Assembly (NCBI GenBank): GCA_009784775.1
Contig: WQXQ01000004.1
Coordinates: forward strand, 1 to 53,848
Direction of reading: 5' to 3'
Source of the DNA: Treponema sp.
GTDB lineage: Bacteria > Spirochaetota > Spirochaetia > Treponematales > Breznakiellaceae
DNA: 53,848 nucleotides
The translations under genes and the position numbers were made by a program. Below the pieces are notes generated by a model. That model made no database searches. It worked only from the letters and a program-made list of their open reading frames with translations, and was not told the origin of the DNA. Shown piece by piece: positions 37,324-45,919 of this stretch (positions are counted from its first letter, which is position 1; each line of letters starts with the position of its first letter).

Positions 37324-39591
37324 TCAAGCACTCCTGTAATGATTTATCAAGCAGCCGTCTATCAGGATTTGCCGTTCGGGGTCGGTTAAATCGCCGAGAG
37401 CGGCCTTAATCGCAACAGTATGTTCCCCCAATACATAGCCGGTGATGGTTTCTGCTTTTTCCTGCACCGCTTTCCTGATGCCGGGAAAAAAAACATACGC
37501 GCCAAGACTCAGGGCCGATTCATCGGTGATAAGAAAGGGAAGTATTCCCCAGTTGATAAGGTTCGAGCGATAGCGTTTGGTGGCGTATTCCAGGGCAAAA
37601 TTGGCCGATGCGCCCAATACCCTTTGACAAGAGGCGGCCTGCTCGCGGGCAGACCCATCACCAGGCTTGCGGGCAAAAATGGCGCTTCCAATCCCCATAT
37701 CATCAATCCCAATCCCCTCACACCCCGCAACACTTTTGATGCGTTCATAAACGTGCTCTAATGTTTTATTCTCTGCCATCGCCTGTATGTCTTTTGCACG
37801 CTGCACATACCCCGGATCTTTTCTGCTCAGGGTAAATTCCGCAAGCCGCAGCGGATTGGACCGGAACGACGAAGTTTCACCGGATGGAATAAGTTCATCG
37901 GTGGTGGTTACCGGATCGGTAATAAAAGAAGCAATTTGCACCAAAAGATTTTCCGGCAGGGCCGGCATTGCAGGCCAGTCCCTGATATTGGGGCCAAATA
38001 CCAATTCGGTTTCGCTGCATGATTTTTCGCTTCCATTATACACCCGCTGGTCATAGATACCCCGTTCAAAGAAAAATTTGTATTTGCCAAAAGAAATATC
38101 CAATTCCGTGGCGGCGGTAATTCTGCCGCCGTTAATGGCAGTAGCGGCAATGGAACGGGCGTCCATGAGCGCCACTGACGCAATTTGCCCTTCATTGGGT
38201 TTTGAGCCTTCGCGGTTGGGGAAATTACGCGTAGCGTGCCGGAGCGAAAGTTCACCATTGGCAGGCGTATCCCCCGCGCCGAAACAGGGCCCGCAGAAGG
38301 CTTCCCGCATCAGCACACCGGCGCTCATAAATGTTTCTGCCGCGCCGTTTTTGACCAGCTCCAGAAACACCGGCTGACTTTCCGGATATACGCTCATGGT
38401 AAAATTGCCGTTACCGATTGACTTATCCTTCATAATATCGCAGGCCGCCATAATATTGTCAAAAATGCCGCCGGCACAACCGACAATAACCGCCTGCTCC
38501 GCCCACACACCGCCGCCGGTGGCGCCGCCGCTGCGGTACTTGGCTTTCAGGTTAAGGTTTACCTTGACGCCCAGAGCTTCCAGGCCGTCCGCTTCGGTTT
38601 TTGCCAAAATATCCTGTGCATTCTGCTGGAATTCCTTAATCGTGTACACGTTACTGGGATGAAACGGCAGGGCAATGCACGGCTCAATGGTGGAAAGGTC
38701 AACGTAGATAAGGCCGTCATAATACGCCGCAGCGGCGGGCTGCAGTTCGCGGTAATCCCCTTCCCTGCCCCGTATCGCCAAATAATCTTTTACCAGGCCA
38801 TCGGTTTTCCAAATTGATGACCAGCAGGTAGTCTCGGTAGTCATGACATCAATGCCGTTGCGGAAATCCACCGGCAGCGCGGCAATGCCGTCTCCGACAA
38901 ATTCCATCACTTTATTTTTCACATAACCGCTTTTGAAAACCGCGGCTATTATTGCCAGCGCCACATCGTGGGGGCCGACACCGTCTGCCGGTTTGCCGGT
39001 TAAGTACACTGCCACTACCGGCGGATTGACAATATCGTAGGTTCTGCCAACCAGCTGTTTTGCCAATTCGCCGCCGCCTTCACCAACGGCCATGGTTCCC
39101 AGCGCCCCGTAGCGGGTGTGGCTGTCGGAACCAAGAATCATTTTGCCGCAGCCGGCCATCATTTCGCGGTTATAGGTATGGATGACGGCAAGGTGGGGCG
39201 GCACATAGATACCGCCGTATTTTTTTGCCGCGCTCAAGGCAAATACATGATCATCCTGGTTAATGGTGCCGCCAACCGCACACAGGCTGTTGTGACAATT
39301 GGTCAATACATACGGCACGGGAAATTGTTCCATGCCGCTGGCGCGCGCCGTTTGAATAATGCCAACATAGGTTATATCGTGCGAGGTAAGCGAGTCAAAT
39401 TTCAACTGCAAATGATGCGCATCGCCGGAATTATGCGCCGCCAAAATCCCGTGCGCAATGGTACCTTTGCGAGCCTCATCTTTGGAAACCGCAGCCCCTG
39501 CCTGTGCAAGCCGCGCCGCCGCATCCCCATCATCCCTAATGATCTGAGTCCCATTAACCAAATACGCCCCAGTACCATACACTTCGATCAT
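37324..39591 (-). CDS. Aconitase-family hydratase, YbhJ-like
   Basis: VLTNCHNSLCAVGGTINQDDHVF..ILGSDSHTRYGALGTMAVGEGGGELAKQLVGRTYDI..AVIVGCAGGIFDNIMAACDIM..GPCFGAGDTPANGE; 755 aa. Confidence 0.85.
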   Translation of the reverse strand: MIEVYGTGAYLVNGTQIIRDDGDAAARLAQAGAAVSKDEARKGTIAHGILAAHNSGDAHHLQLKFDSLTSHDITYVGIIQTARASGMEQFPVPYVLTNCHNSLCAVGGTINQDDHVFALSAAKKYGGIYVPPHLAVIHTYNREMMAGCGKMILGSDSHTRYGALGTMAVGEGGGELAKQLVGRTYDIVNPPVVAVYLTGKPADGVGPHDVALAIIAAVFKSGYVKNKVMEFVGDGIAALPVDFRNGIDVMTTETTCWSSIWKTDGLVKDYLAIRGREGDYRELQPAAAAYYDGLIYVDLSTIEPCIALPFHPSNVYTIKEFQQNAQDILAKTEADGLEALGVKVNLNLKAKYRSGGATGGGVWAEQAVIVGCAGGIFDNIMAACDIMKDKSIGNGNFTMSVYPESQPVFLELVKNGAAETFMSAGVLMREAFCGPCFGAGDTPANGELSLRHATRNFPNREGSKPNEGQIASVALMDARSIAATAINGGRITAATELDISFGKYKFFFERGIYDQRVYNGSEKSCSETELVFGPNIRDWPAMPALPENLLVQIASFITDPVTTTDELIPSGETSSFRSNPLRLAEFTLSRKDPGYVQRAKDIQAMAENKTLEHVYERIKSVAGCEGIGIDDMGIGSAIFARKPGDGSAREQAASCQRVLGASANFALEYATKRYRSNLINWGILPFLITDESALSLGAYVFFPGIRKAVQEKAETITGYVLGEHTVAIKAALGDLTDPERQILIDGCLINHYRSA

Positions 39592-39606
39592 ATTATCCCT
39601 CTTTTG

Positions 39607-40050
39607 TTAATAATCCGTGCGATATATAAAAATGGCGGTTATTTTTCCTGCGTTAAAGTTAACGCGCAGCGAGATTGGCCAGGCATTGTCGGAAATGGGA
39701 TACAGCAGATAATCGCCCATATCCCGTGCATCTTCTCCAAGCACCAATAGGGCAACTGCCTTGGCATCGCCAATTTTCATATTTAACAGGGATTTAACGC
39801 CTACCTGCCATACCCTGTCGCGGTAAATGTAAAAATCACCTTCATTGTACACAAAGACGACATCATCCTGCCAGTGATTTCCCCCGCGCGATGCAAATAC
39901 GCTTTGCGGCACGCCAAAACGGCTGATAAGCTCATGCAGCCTCATACCGATAAACGAAACCGGATCATTACCCTGCTGCGCCCCCACCGGCACAATACCA
40001 ACCAGCAATATTACGCAAGTAAGAAAAAAAATTCTCTCCCATTTTTTCAC
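39607..40050 (-). CDS. Hypothetical secreted protein
   Basis: GTG start at 40050 gives signal peptide VKKWERIFFLTCVILLVGIVPVGA; upstream extension to 40185 is repeat-encoded (HAKAQRRKDAKK). Confidence 0.65.
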   Translation of the reverse strand: MKKWERIFFLTCVILLVGIVPVGAQQGNDPVSFIGMRLHELISRFGVPQSVFASRGGNHWQDDVVFVYNEGDFYIYRDRVWQVGVKSLLNMKIGDAKAVALLVLGEDARDMGDYLLYPISDNAWPISLRVNFNAGKITAIFIYRTDY

Positions 40051-40150
40051 GCCAAGACGCCAAGACGCCAAGAACGCAAAGAGCAAGAAATAACGCAGAT
40101 CCCCCCCTTTTCTCTTCTTTGCGTCTTTGCGCCTTTGCGCCTTTGCGTGA
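40047..40150. repeat. Inverted repeat of GCCAAGACGCCAAGACGC / GCAAAGACGCAAAG words
   Basis: Arms ~40047-40086 and ~40113-40150, imperfect inverted copies. Confidence 0.88.
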
Positions 40151-40177
40151 TGAAATTCGAAAAAATTCCTCATTTTA

Positions 40178-43100
40178 TTACGCAAGCGTTACGTCTAAAC
40201 GTTTGGCTTTTCCGTCGCGGATGGCGTTGGCGCTCTTGCCGCATACGCAGACACCGGCAATTTCTTCGCTGGTTCCGTCATTGTACGTTATGCGATATGA
40301 TTGCACTGCCGCGCGCTGCGGGCCAAAAGTATCCTTGCGCGATTCATTATGATACACCACTTCAATAGCACCCAGAAAATTAAAACTAAAGGTGTTACTG
40401 CCGGTAAAAAAGTTACCAGGCAGACGCGGTTTCAGGGCAAAGCACAAGCCGTCTGCACACAGGGAGAACGGCGTCAGGCCGGAGGTCATCGCTATCCACA
40501 TAGAGATAAATTCGGCCGTTGCGCCGGAAAGGCGGGCAACAAAACCCTGGCCATGCGTTGATGCATCGGGATGGGCAGAGCTGGCAAGGAACGAAGCGTT
40601 TTCAAAAGTACTGCGCCCGTACGCACCCGGATCAAAGAAAGGAACCAGAGCGGTTTTTGCCAGGTCGAAAAATTCCGCGACCAGATCATTGCGCAGCATT
40701 TCAAGGAGGTACTTGTATTCCATGTGCAGCCAGATCGATTCATTTTCAAGCCAGCCGGGGGTAAAAATCGTGATGCGGCCAATGTCCTGACCGGCAGAAG
40801 CTATGGGCGCATTGACCTTTATCATATCCAGCTTTTTGTCGTAGAGCGGGCTTGCCAGCATATTCCGGTGGAAATCTTCCGCCACCTTTTGTCCGGGACA
40901 AAGCCTAAGGTAATGGACCGGCCCTTCCAGGAAGAGCGGCAAATCTTTCCGCTTGAATGAACGGACTACTATCGGCGGCGTTTTTTCTTCCGCCATTGCC
41001 TGCATCGCGGCTGTTGCTCCGGCCTGGCCGTCAGCGGCAGGCGGTTTTGCGCGGGCCTTTGTCGCAGGGGACATACGGCTTTCGGCAGCTTCGTCAATTT
41101 CATACGACTCAGGGATAAATGCAAAACAGGTGGGCACAACGCCGTTTACTGCAAGGCCTTCAATTTTGATGCGGCTTGCCAGCAGTTTTTCTTCTACAAC
41201 GGCCAGCATTTCCCGGATTTGACTTATCGTCCAGGTTTCATCGGCGCCGGAAAGACCCAGGCGGGTATTTTCACGGAACGATTCTTTTACCGTATGAGTG
41301 CGATCCCAGAAATCAAAGTCGCCGGAAGCCGATTTGGTAATGCTTACCAGTTCCTTCAACAAGGCGGCGATTTCAGCGGCAAAAGCGACTTTGGTGTCGG
41401 GCGCAAGAGCAGCCAGTTCCTTGTTCAGGAAAGAAACCAGCCGCAGCAATTCCAGACTTTCCGCGCTGGATGAACCAAAAATGGCGGGAAGGCCGTTCAG
41501 GGCATCGCACCAGTTGGGCTTGTCGGATTCCATTTCCACGCCCAGACATTCGGGGTCAAGCGAGGCAAATTTGTTGGCTACCAGGCCCAACAGTTTTCCC
41601 AAAAGACTGGTGTAGTACACAGCGCCTTTTCCGTAATCCGCCCGCACCGTATTCGGATCGCTTTTTCGGGAAGCAATAAGCGCCGCCTTTTCCGGATCCT
41701 TGCGCACGGAACGAATTTGCACGGGTTTGCCCCGGAAATGCATATATTTTATACTGCGCGGTTCGACAAAATAGCAATCATCGTAATAGGTATAATCCCG
41801 GCGGCCCAAAAGCAACTGCTCAAACTTGTCCGGGAAAATGGCAAGATAATTTTCGATAAGATCGGTATTGTAATGCCAGTGATCCGACCAGAACCCTTCG
41901 CCATGCTCGGCAAGGCTTGCCTTTTTGGTATATTGCAGGAACGATGCAAGCAGGGCATTCCGGTCAGAAAGAATAATATTATTATCTTCAATAACATTAA
42001 ACAGACCGCCTATGGTTAAGGAAGCGCGCGTGAACGCGGCAAGTTTTTCGGCAAAACCGGAACGTTCGTTCATGTTTTTTGCGTTACTCGCAGCATCGGC
42101 AAGGAACTTTTTCCTGTTTTCTTCGGTTTCAAACACAAAACGAACGCCCATAACCTTAAGCGGGTTAAAGCCGTCACTCTGAATCAGATTCATGAAAAAG
42201 TGAATATTGTCATCGCCGATATTCCGGTTAAAGAAAAGATCGCTGCGCCGGTTCTGGTTTACATCGCGGTAATTGCCGTTCCCCTGGGAAAAATATTCAT
42301 CCAGTACCACAAAGTTGTTATACTCGCGTTCCATGTCGCCATGCACGCGCGAATACGCATAGTAGTTGGTTTTTTCGCCGATGTCGACCGGAAAGCCGCC
42401 GCGCAGGGCATTGTCAATAAAGTTCTGCGCGCAGTAGGTGTCGAATTCCGGATATGCCGATTCGGTGCGGACACAGGAAGTAAGAGTGCTTATCAGCTGC
42501 GCGTTTTCTTTTTCTTTTGCTTCAAAAAAATCGTTCTGTAACAATAATCCTGCCGCCTTGTCAACATTGGCAGCATCGCCGCAATGCCCAACCATTGAGT
42601 AATACACTTCGGTTGCGCCGGCAGGCAAGGTAAAGAAAAAATATCCCATAGCCGATGGGGTTTTATTTTTACCGCAGATCAATGGATTGATGTTAAAAGC
42701 GTCAGGCGACATAAATGCCGCGGGAAAATCAAAATCCATTTGCTGGCCAAAGACCGAATCCGGATCGATGCAGTACTTGGGAGCCGCGCCGCTGCCCTTA
42801 AGATGCCCGCAGTAAAAATGCGCACCCAGTATCGGGACAATTTCCGGACGGTCAAGAGCCTCTACCGGCAGCTTGTAAAACGGAACGCCGCCGGGGGAAT
42901 AATTGACCCCGGCAAACCAGCCTTCCGCAAGGCGGGACAGGTTTTTTAACATCCAGTTACGGGTACCCCAGGGGGTCAGCATGGGAAGGCCGTCAATACA
43001 GGTAATGTATTTCGATTCAGACGAAATATTTTTAATGGTAAGACGCCTGAGCAATGCGGGAAAAGTATCATTGGGAAGGGTGCAAAACAAGGCCTCCGTT

Positions 43101-43480
43101 TCAATGCCCAGTGCTTCGTTTCGCTCAAGCAGCCGCACCGAATGGGACTTAATGAACATGGTTTGCTTGATTTTTTTGGCAGCAAGATCGGACACATTAC
43201 GGAACGGCTCGTATACAGCGCCATTTATTTTGTAAAAAGTCCTGAATCCCTGCAGGGCAGTCTGCCGCCACGCTTTATTCGCCGCGACAAATTCCATCAT
43301 CGCGCCGTCTTTGTCCCGGACGCCAAAATTGGCGATTGCCTGCCCCCGGTTTACATAGTACACCCACAGAGGTTTGCCCCACACGCCGGCTATGGCGGGA
43401 AGAAAACTCGCAAAGGCTTTTGCGTTATTATAATCCTCGATGATAAATTCATCGCCGTTAACGGAATACTTGTCTGCCAT
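40178..43480 (-). CDS. GH94 glycoside phosphorylase (cellobiose/laminaribiose/1,2-beta-oligoglucan phosphorylase-like)
   Basis: GVWGKPLWVYYVNRGQAIANFGVRDKDGAMMEFVAANKAWRQTALQGFRTFYKI; EGFWSDHWHYNTDLIENYLAIFPD; 1100 aa. Confidence 0.82.
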   Translation of the reverse strand: MADKYSVNGDEFIIEDYNNAKAFASFLPAIAGVWGKPLWVYYVNRGQAIANFGVRDKDGAMMEFVAANKAWRQTALQGFRTFYKINGAVYEPFRNVSDLAAKKIKQTMFIKSHSVRLLERNEALGIETEALFCTLPNDTFPALLRRLTIKNISSESKYITCIDGLPMLTPWGTRNWMLKNLSRLAEGWFAGVNYSPGGVPFYKLPVEALDRPEIVPILGAHFYCGHLKGSGAAPKYCIDPDSVFGQQMDFDFPAAFMSPDAFNINPLICGKNKTPSAMGYFFFTLPAGATEVYYSMVGHCGDAANVDKAAGLLLQNDFFEAKEKENAQLISTLTSCVRTESAYPEFDTYCAQNFIDNALRGGFPVDIGEKTNYYAYSRVHGDMEREYNNFVVLDEYFSQGNGNYRDVNQNRRSDLFFNRNIGDDNIHFFMNLIQSDGFNPLKVMGVRFVFETEENRKKFLADAASNAKNMNERSGFAEKLAAFTRASLTIGGLFNVIEDNNIILSDRNALLASFLQYTKKASLAEHGEGFWSDHWHYNTDLIENYLAIFPDKFEQLLLGRRDYTYYDDCYFVEPRSIKYMHFRGKPVQIRSVRKDPEKAALIASRKSDPNTVRADYGKGAVYYTSLLGKLLGLVANKFASLDPECLGVEMESDKPNWCDALNGLPAIFGSSSAESLELLRLVSFLNKELAALAPDTKVAFAAEIAALLKELVSITKSASGDFDFWDRTHTVKESFRENTRLGLSGADETWTISQIREMLAVVEEKLLASRIKIEGLAVNGVVPTCFAFIPESYEIDEAAESRMSPATKARAKPPAADGQAGATAAMQAMAEEKTPPIVVRSFKRKDLPLFLEGPVHYLRLCPGQKVAEDFHRNMLASPLYDKKLDMIKVNAPIASAGQDIGRITIFTPGWLENESIWLHMEYKYLLEMLRNDLVAEFFDLAKTALVPFFDPGAYGRSTFENASFLASSAHPDASTHGQGFVARLSGATAEFISMWIAMTSGLTPFSLCADGLCFALKPRLPGNFFTGSNTFSFNFLGAIEVVYHNESRKDTFGPQRAAVQSYRITYNDGTSEEIAGVCVCGKSANAIRDGKAKRLDVTLA

Positions 43481-43499
43481 TACCTTCTCCTTTTAACAC

Positions 43500-45764
43500 T
43501 TACGGTAATAATCTTGCTGGAATGTTTTTGCCAATATCCTCTTCACCGGGCTGAGTACCGGTTTCATTGAGGAGCTCAATATCGGGTTGTGTATCGGGGT
43601 GATCATTGGCTTTTGTGGCTTTAATGGCAATCCCCGTGCCGTCATTGTACGACAACAGTTTTTCGTGGCCATATTTGCCGCCCACGCCTATTCCCGTTCC
43701 GTTTACAATATTGCGTACTCCGGTTTGGACTTTTTCGGTATCGTTGCCGGAAATTTCAATAATGAGCGCATGCTGCACCATAACGCCGGGTTTATTGGGC
43801 ACCTCGACTGCATTTTCAACAAATATCGATTGAGATTTTTTTCTGTCACGTCCCGTTTTATTGAACACTGCATAATAGCCAACGCCCACTGCAAGGTGAT
43901 TGTCTACGTTATTGGCAACCTTGTAACCCGCCCAGCCATCAACCGTTCCGTTGTGACTGCGGTAACCTGCCTGGTCAAACGGATCGTACGGCGATTCACA
44001 CTGATAAAAATACATTCGCCCGTTATCGCCCATCCATATAGTCTGGTATTCCAGGAAATGTTCTACAAACAGACCGTACATGGTTACGCGATCGCCGGTT
44101 ACGATTAAGCCGTTTTTCGACGTATTGATGTCCCAGCCAATATACTGGCTGCTGAAAGCGCCGTGATCAGCGCGCCATATCCAGAAATGGTCGCCAATAA
44201 CATCGTTCGAGTTTACGATTGCGGCAACATCAACATTGACTTTCGCTTTTTGATAGCCGCCTATCCGCAGGAACAGGTCTGCCAATAAAGTTGGGGCGGC
44301 GGAATGATCCGCGCTTGCATCGTTTGGCCCCACGCAGATGAGGTAGGCGGAATTATACAACGCGTCAAGCATCAGGCCGGCAATGGTTACATTGGGAACA
44401 TCGTCAACATAGATTGCCCCAAATCTGTTTGTGGGACCGGGATAGAGTGTGGCAAAGCCGGTTCCCAGTATGATGGTACCGGCATTCTGTACATGCAGCG
44501 GAGCATCCAACCCATATCTGCCGGGAGTAAAGAAAATATGCTTACCGGCCGCCAACGCCGCGTTTATGCTGCTGGCCGAATCCGCTCCCGCCCGCGCCAC
44601 ATAAAAATCCTGCACCAAATCCAGAACGGCGCCCGGCCCCATGTCCGTATCCGTCCAGGAAACGCCCGTTGCCTCTTTGCGAATTGCCGGCACAAATACC
44701 TTGTATTCACCGTCTTCCAGAAACAAAAATGGTTTTTCACGGATAATGGGGGTAGTTACAACTCTGGTGGTAACGCCTCCCACATCCCAGTTACTGTCTT
44801 CAAGATCGCCGGTGGAGCCCTGCGAAAATTTATTCCAGTTAACGCCAAAGTAGCCTTTTTCAAAATGGCTGTTTCTCATATACCATTGCTGTTGGGTCCA
44901 TGAACCGGCAGCATTGACAAAATAGCAGTCGCCGGTGTATCCGCCGGAAGCCCAGCCGCCCCAGTCAAAGTCGGAGCGGGCATGCACTTTCATGCGGCGC
45001 ACCGGAGCCGCCTGCGAAACCGCCCAGTGGAATTGGCCCCTCGTAATTTCGATATTCTCTATACCACGCCAAAAAGTACAGGTGGCATTGCGATTCGCCA
45101 GATGGGGAGGAGTCTCAATGGTTCCATGCAGTTTAGTCTGTGTGGGAACACCGCCCAAACCAGCAGCCTGCGTATAAAAACCAATTCTGAAGTATTCAAA
45201 TCCTTTATATTCACCGGGTTTGAAGTACATTCCATAGCGTACACTGGTAAATTCGCCCGTTCTGCCATCTTTATCGATGATTTTTCCCAGCGTTTCCGTA
45301 TCGTGAATACGGTTAATTTCTTCTTCTATATCGATGATGTTATCGTACTTGGCATCATAAAAGAGCATGGTGGGGCCGAACATTTTCAGCTCTAAAGAAA
45401 TAAGCCGCGCAGATAATTCTTTTGCGCCGCCATCTTTGCCGGGAACACAGGCAGCAACACGATAATAGTTCTCGTATTTATCCGGATTGGGCTGGGTATC
45501 CGTAAACCGGGTATCCGTAACGGTTTCCAGGACCGTATATTCGCCCAAACGACTGCCCGCGCGGGACACAACATAGTATTCCGCCTTTGGCACGGGATCC
45601 CACCCAATGGCAATACTGCCGTCTTCCACGGCAATGGTGAATTGCGCGGGATCAAGAATCAGTGCGGGGCCGCGTACGGCGCTTGACTTACACCCTGACA
45701 GCATGACGACCGCCAGGCACACGATAAGGGCAGTGCCCTTTAAGGATATTATGCATCTTTCCAT
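43500..45764 (-). CDS. GH55-like (double beta-helix) secreted lipoprotein, putative beta-1,3-glucanase
   Basis: Lipobox VVMLSGCKS; FnIII-like N-terminus; FTPGRYGLDAPLHVQNAGTIILGTGFATLYP..VPNVTIAGLMLDA..GDHFWIWRADHG.. typical of GH55-like proteins. Confidence 0.6.
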   Translation of the reverse strand: MERCIISLKGTALIVCLAVVMLSGCKSSAVRGPALILDPAQFTIAVEDGSIAIGWDPVPKAEYYVVSRAGSRLGEYTVLETVTDTRFTDTQPNPDKYENYYRVAACVPGKDGGAKELSARLISLELKMFGPTMLFYDAKYDNIIDIEEEINRIHDTETLGKIIDKDGRTGEFTSVRYGMYFKPGEYKGFEYFRIGFYTQAAGLGGVPTQTKLHGTIETPPHLANRNATCTFWRGIENIEITRGQFHWAVSQAAPVRRMKVHARSDFDWGGWASGGYTGDCYFVNAAGSWTQQQWYMRNSHFEKGYFGVNWNKFSQGSTGDLEDSNWDVGGVTTRVVTTPIIREKPFLFLEDGEYKVFVPAIRKEATGVSWTDTDMGPGAVLDLVQDFYVARAGADSASSINAALAAGKHIFFTPGRYGLDAPLHVQNAGTIILGTGFATLYPGPTNRFGAIYVDDVPNVTIAGLMLDALYNSAYLICVGPNDASADHSAAPTLLADLFLRIGGYQKAKVNVDVAAIVNSNDVIGDHFWIWRADHGAFSSQYIGWDINTSKNGLIVTGDRVTMYGLFVEHFLEYQTIWMGDNGRMYFYQCESPYDPFDQAGYRSHNGTVDGWAGYKVANNVDNHLAVGVGYYAVFNKTGRDRKKSQSIFVENAVEVPNKPGVMVQHALIIEISGNDTEKVQTGVRNIVNGTGIGVGGKYGHEKLLSYNDGTGIAIKATKANDHPDTQPDIELLNETGTQPGEEDIGKNIPARLLP

Positions 45765-45819
45765 GATACATGATAGCCGGTTTTTAGGGTAGAGTCAATG
45801 GAGGAATGTACTCCCTTTT

Positions 45820-45855
45820 TTTCACACGGGGACACGGTGGCCACAGAGGCACAGA
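45820..45855. repeat. Short-word repeat of ACACGGGGACACGG / CACAGAGGCACAGAGG type
   Basis: Direct reading: CACACGGGGACACGGTGGCCACAGAGGCACAGAGGG. Confidence 0.6.
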
Positions 45856-45867
45856 GGGGGGGAGGCA

Positions 45868-45903
45868 AGAAAAAGGGCTGCCTTTGCAGACAGCCCTTTT
45901 GGT
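45868..45903 (-). terminator. Rho-independent terminator downstream of the 49282-45920 gene
   Basis: AAAAGGGCTG..CAGCCCTTTT stem with A/T tails. Confidence 0.85.
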
Positions 45904-45919
45904 TTACGTTATGGTGTTT

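Noticed and set aside
40050-40185. N-terminal extension MRNKMRNFFEFHHAKAQRRKDAKKRKGG.. of the 39607 ORF
   Set aside because: Encoded by the inverted repeat; a GTG start at 40050 gives a normal signal peptide.
39874-40368. Plus-strand ORF containing FFHAKTPRRQERKEQ..
   Set aside because: Translation of the repeat hairpin and antisense of GH94; not a gene.
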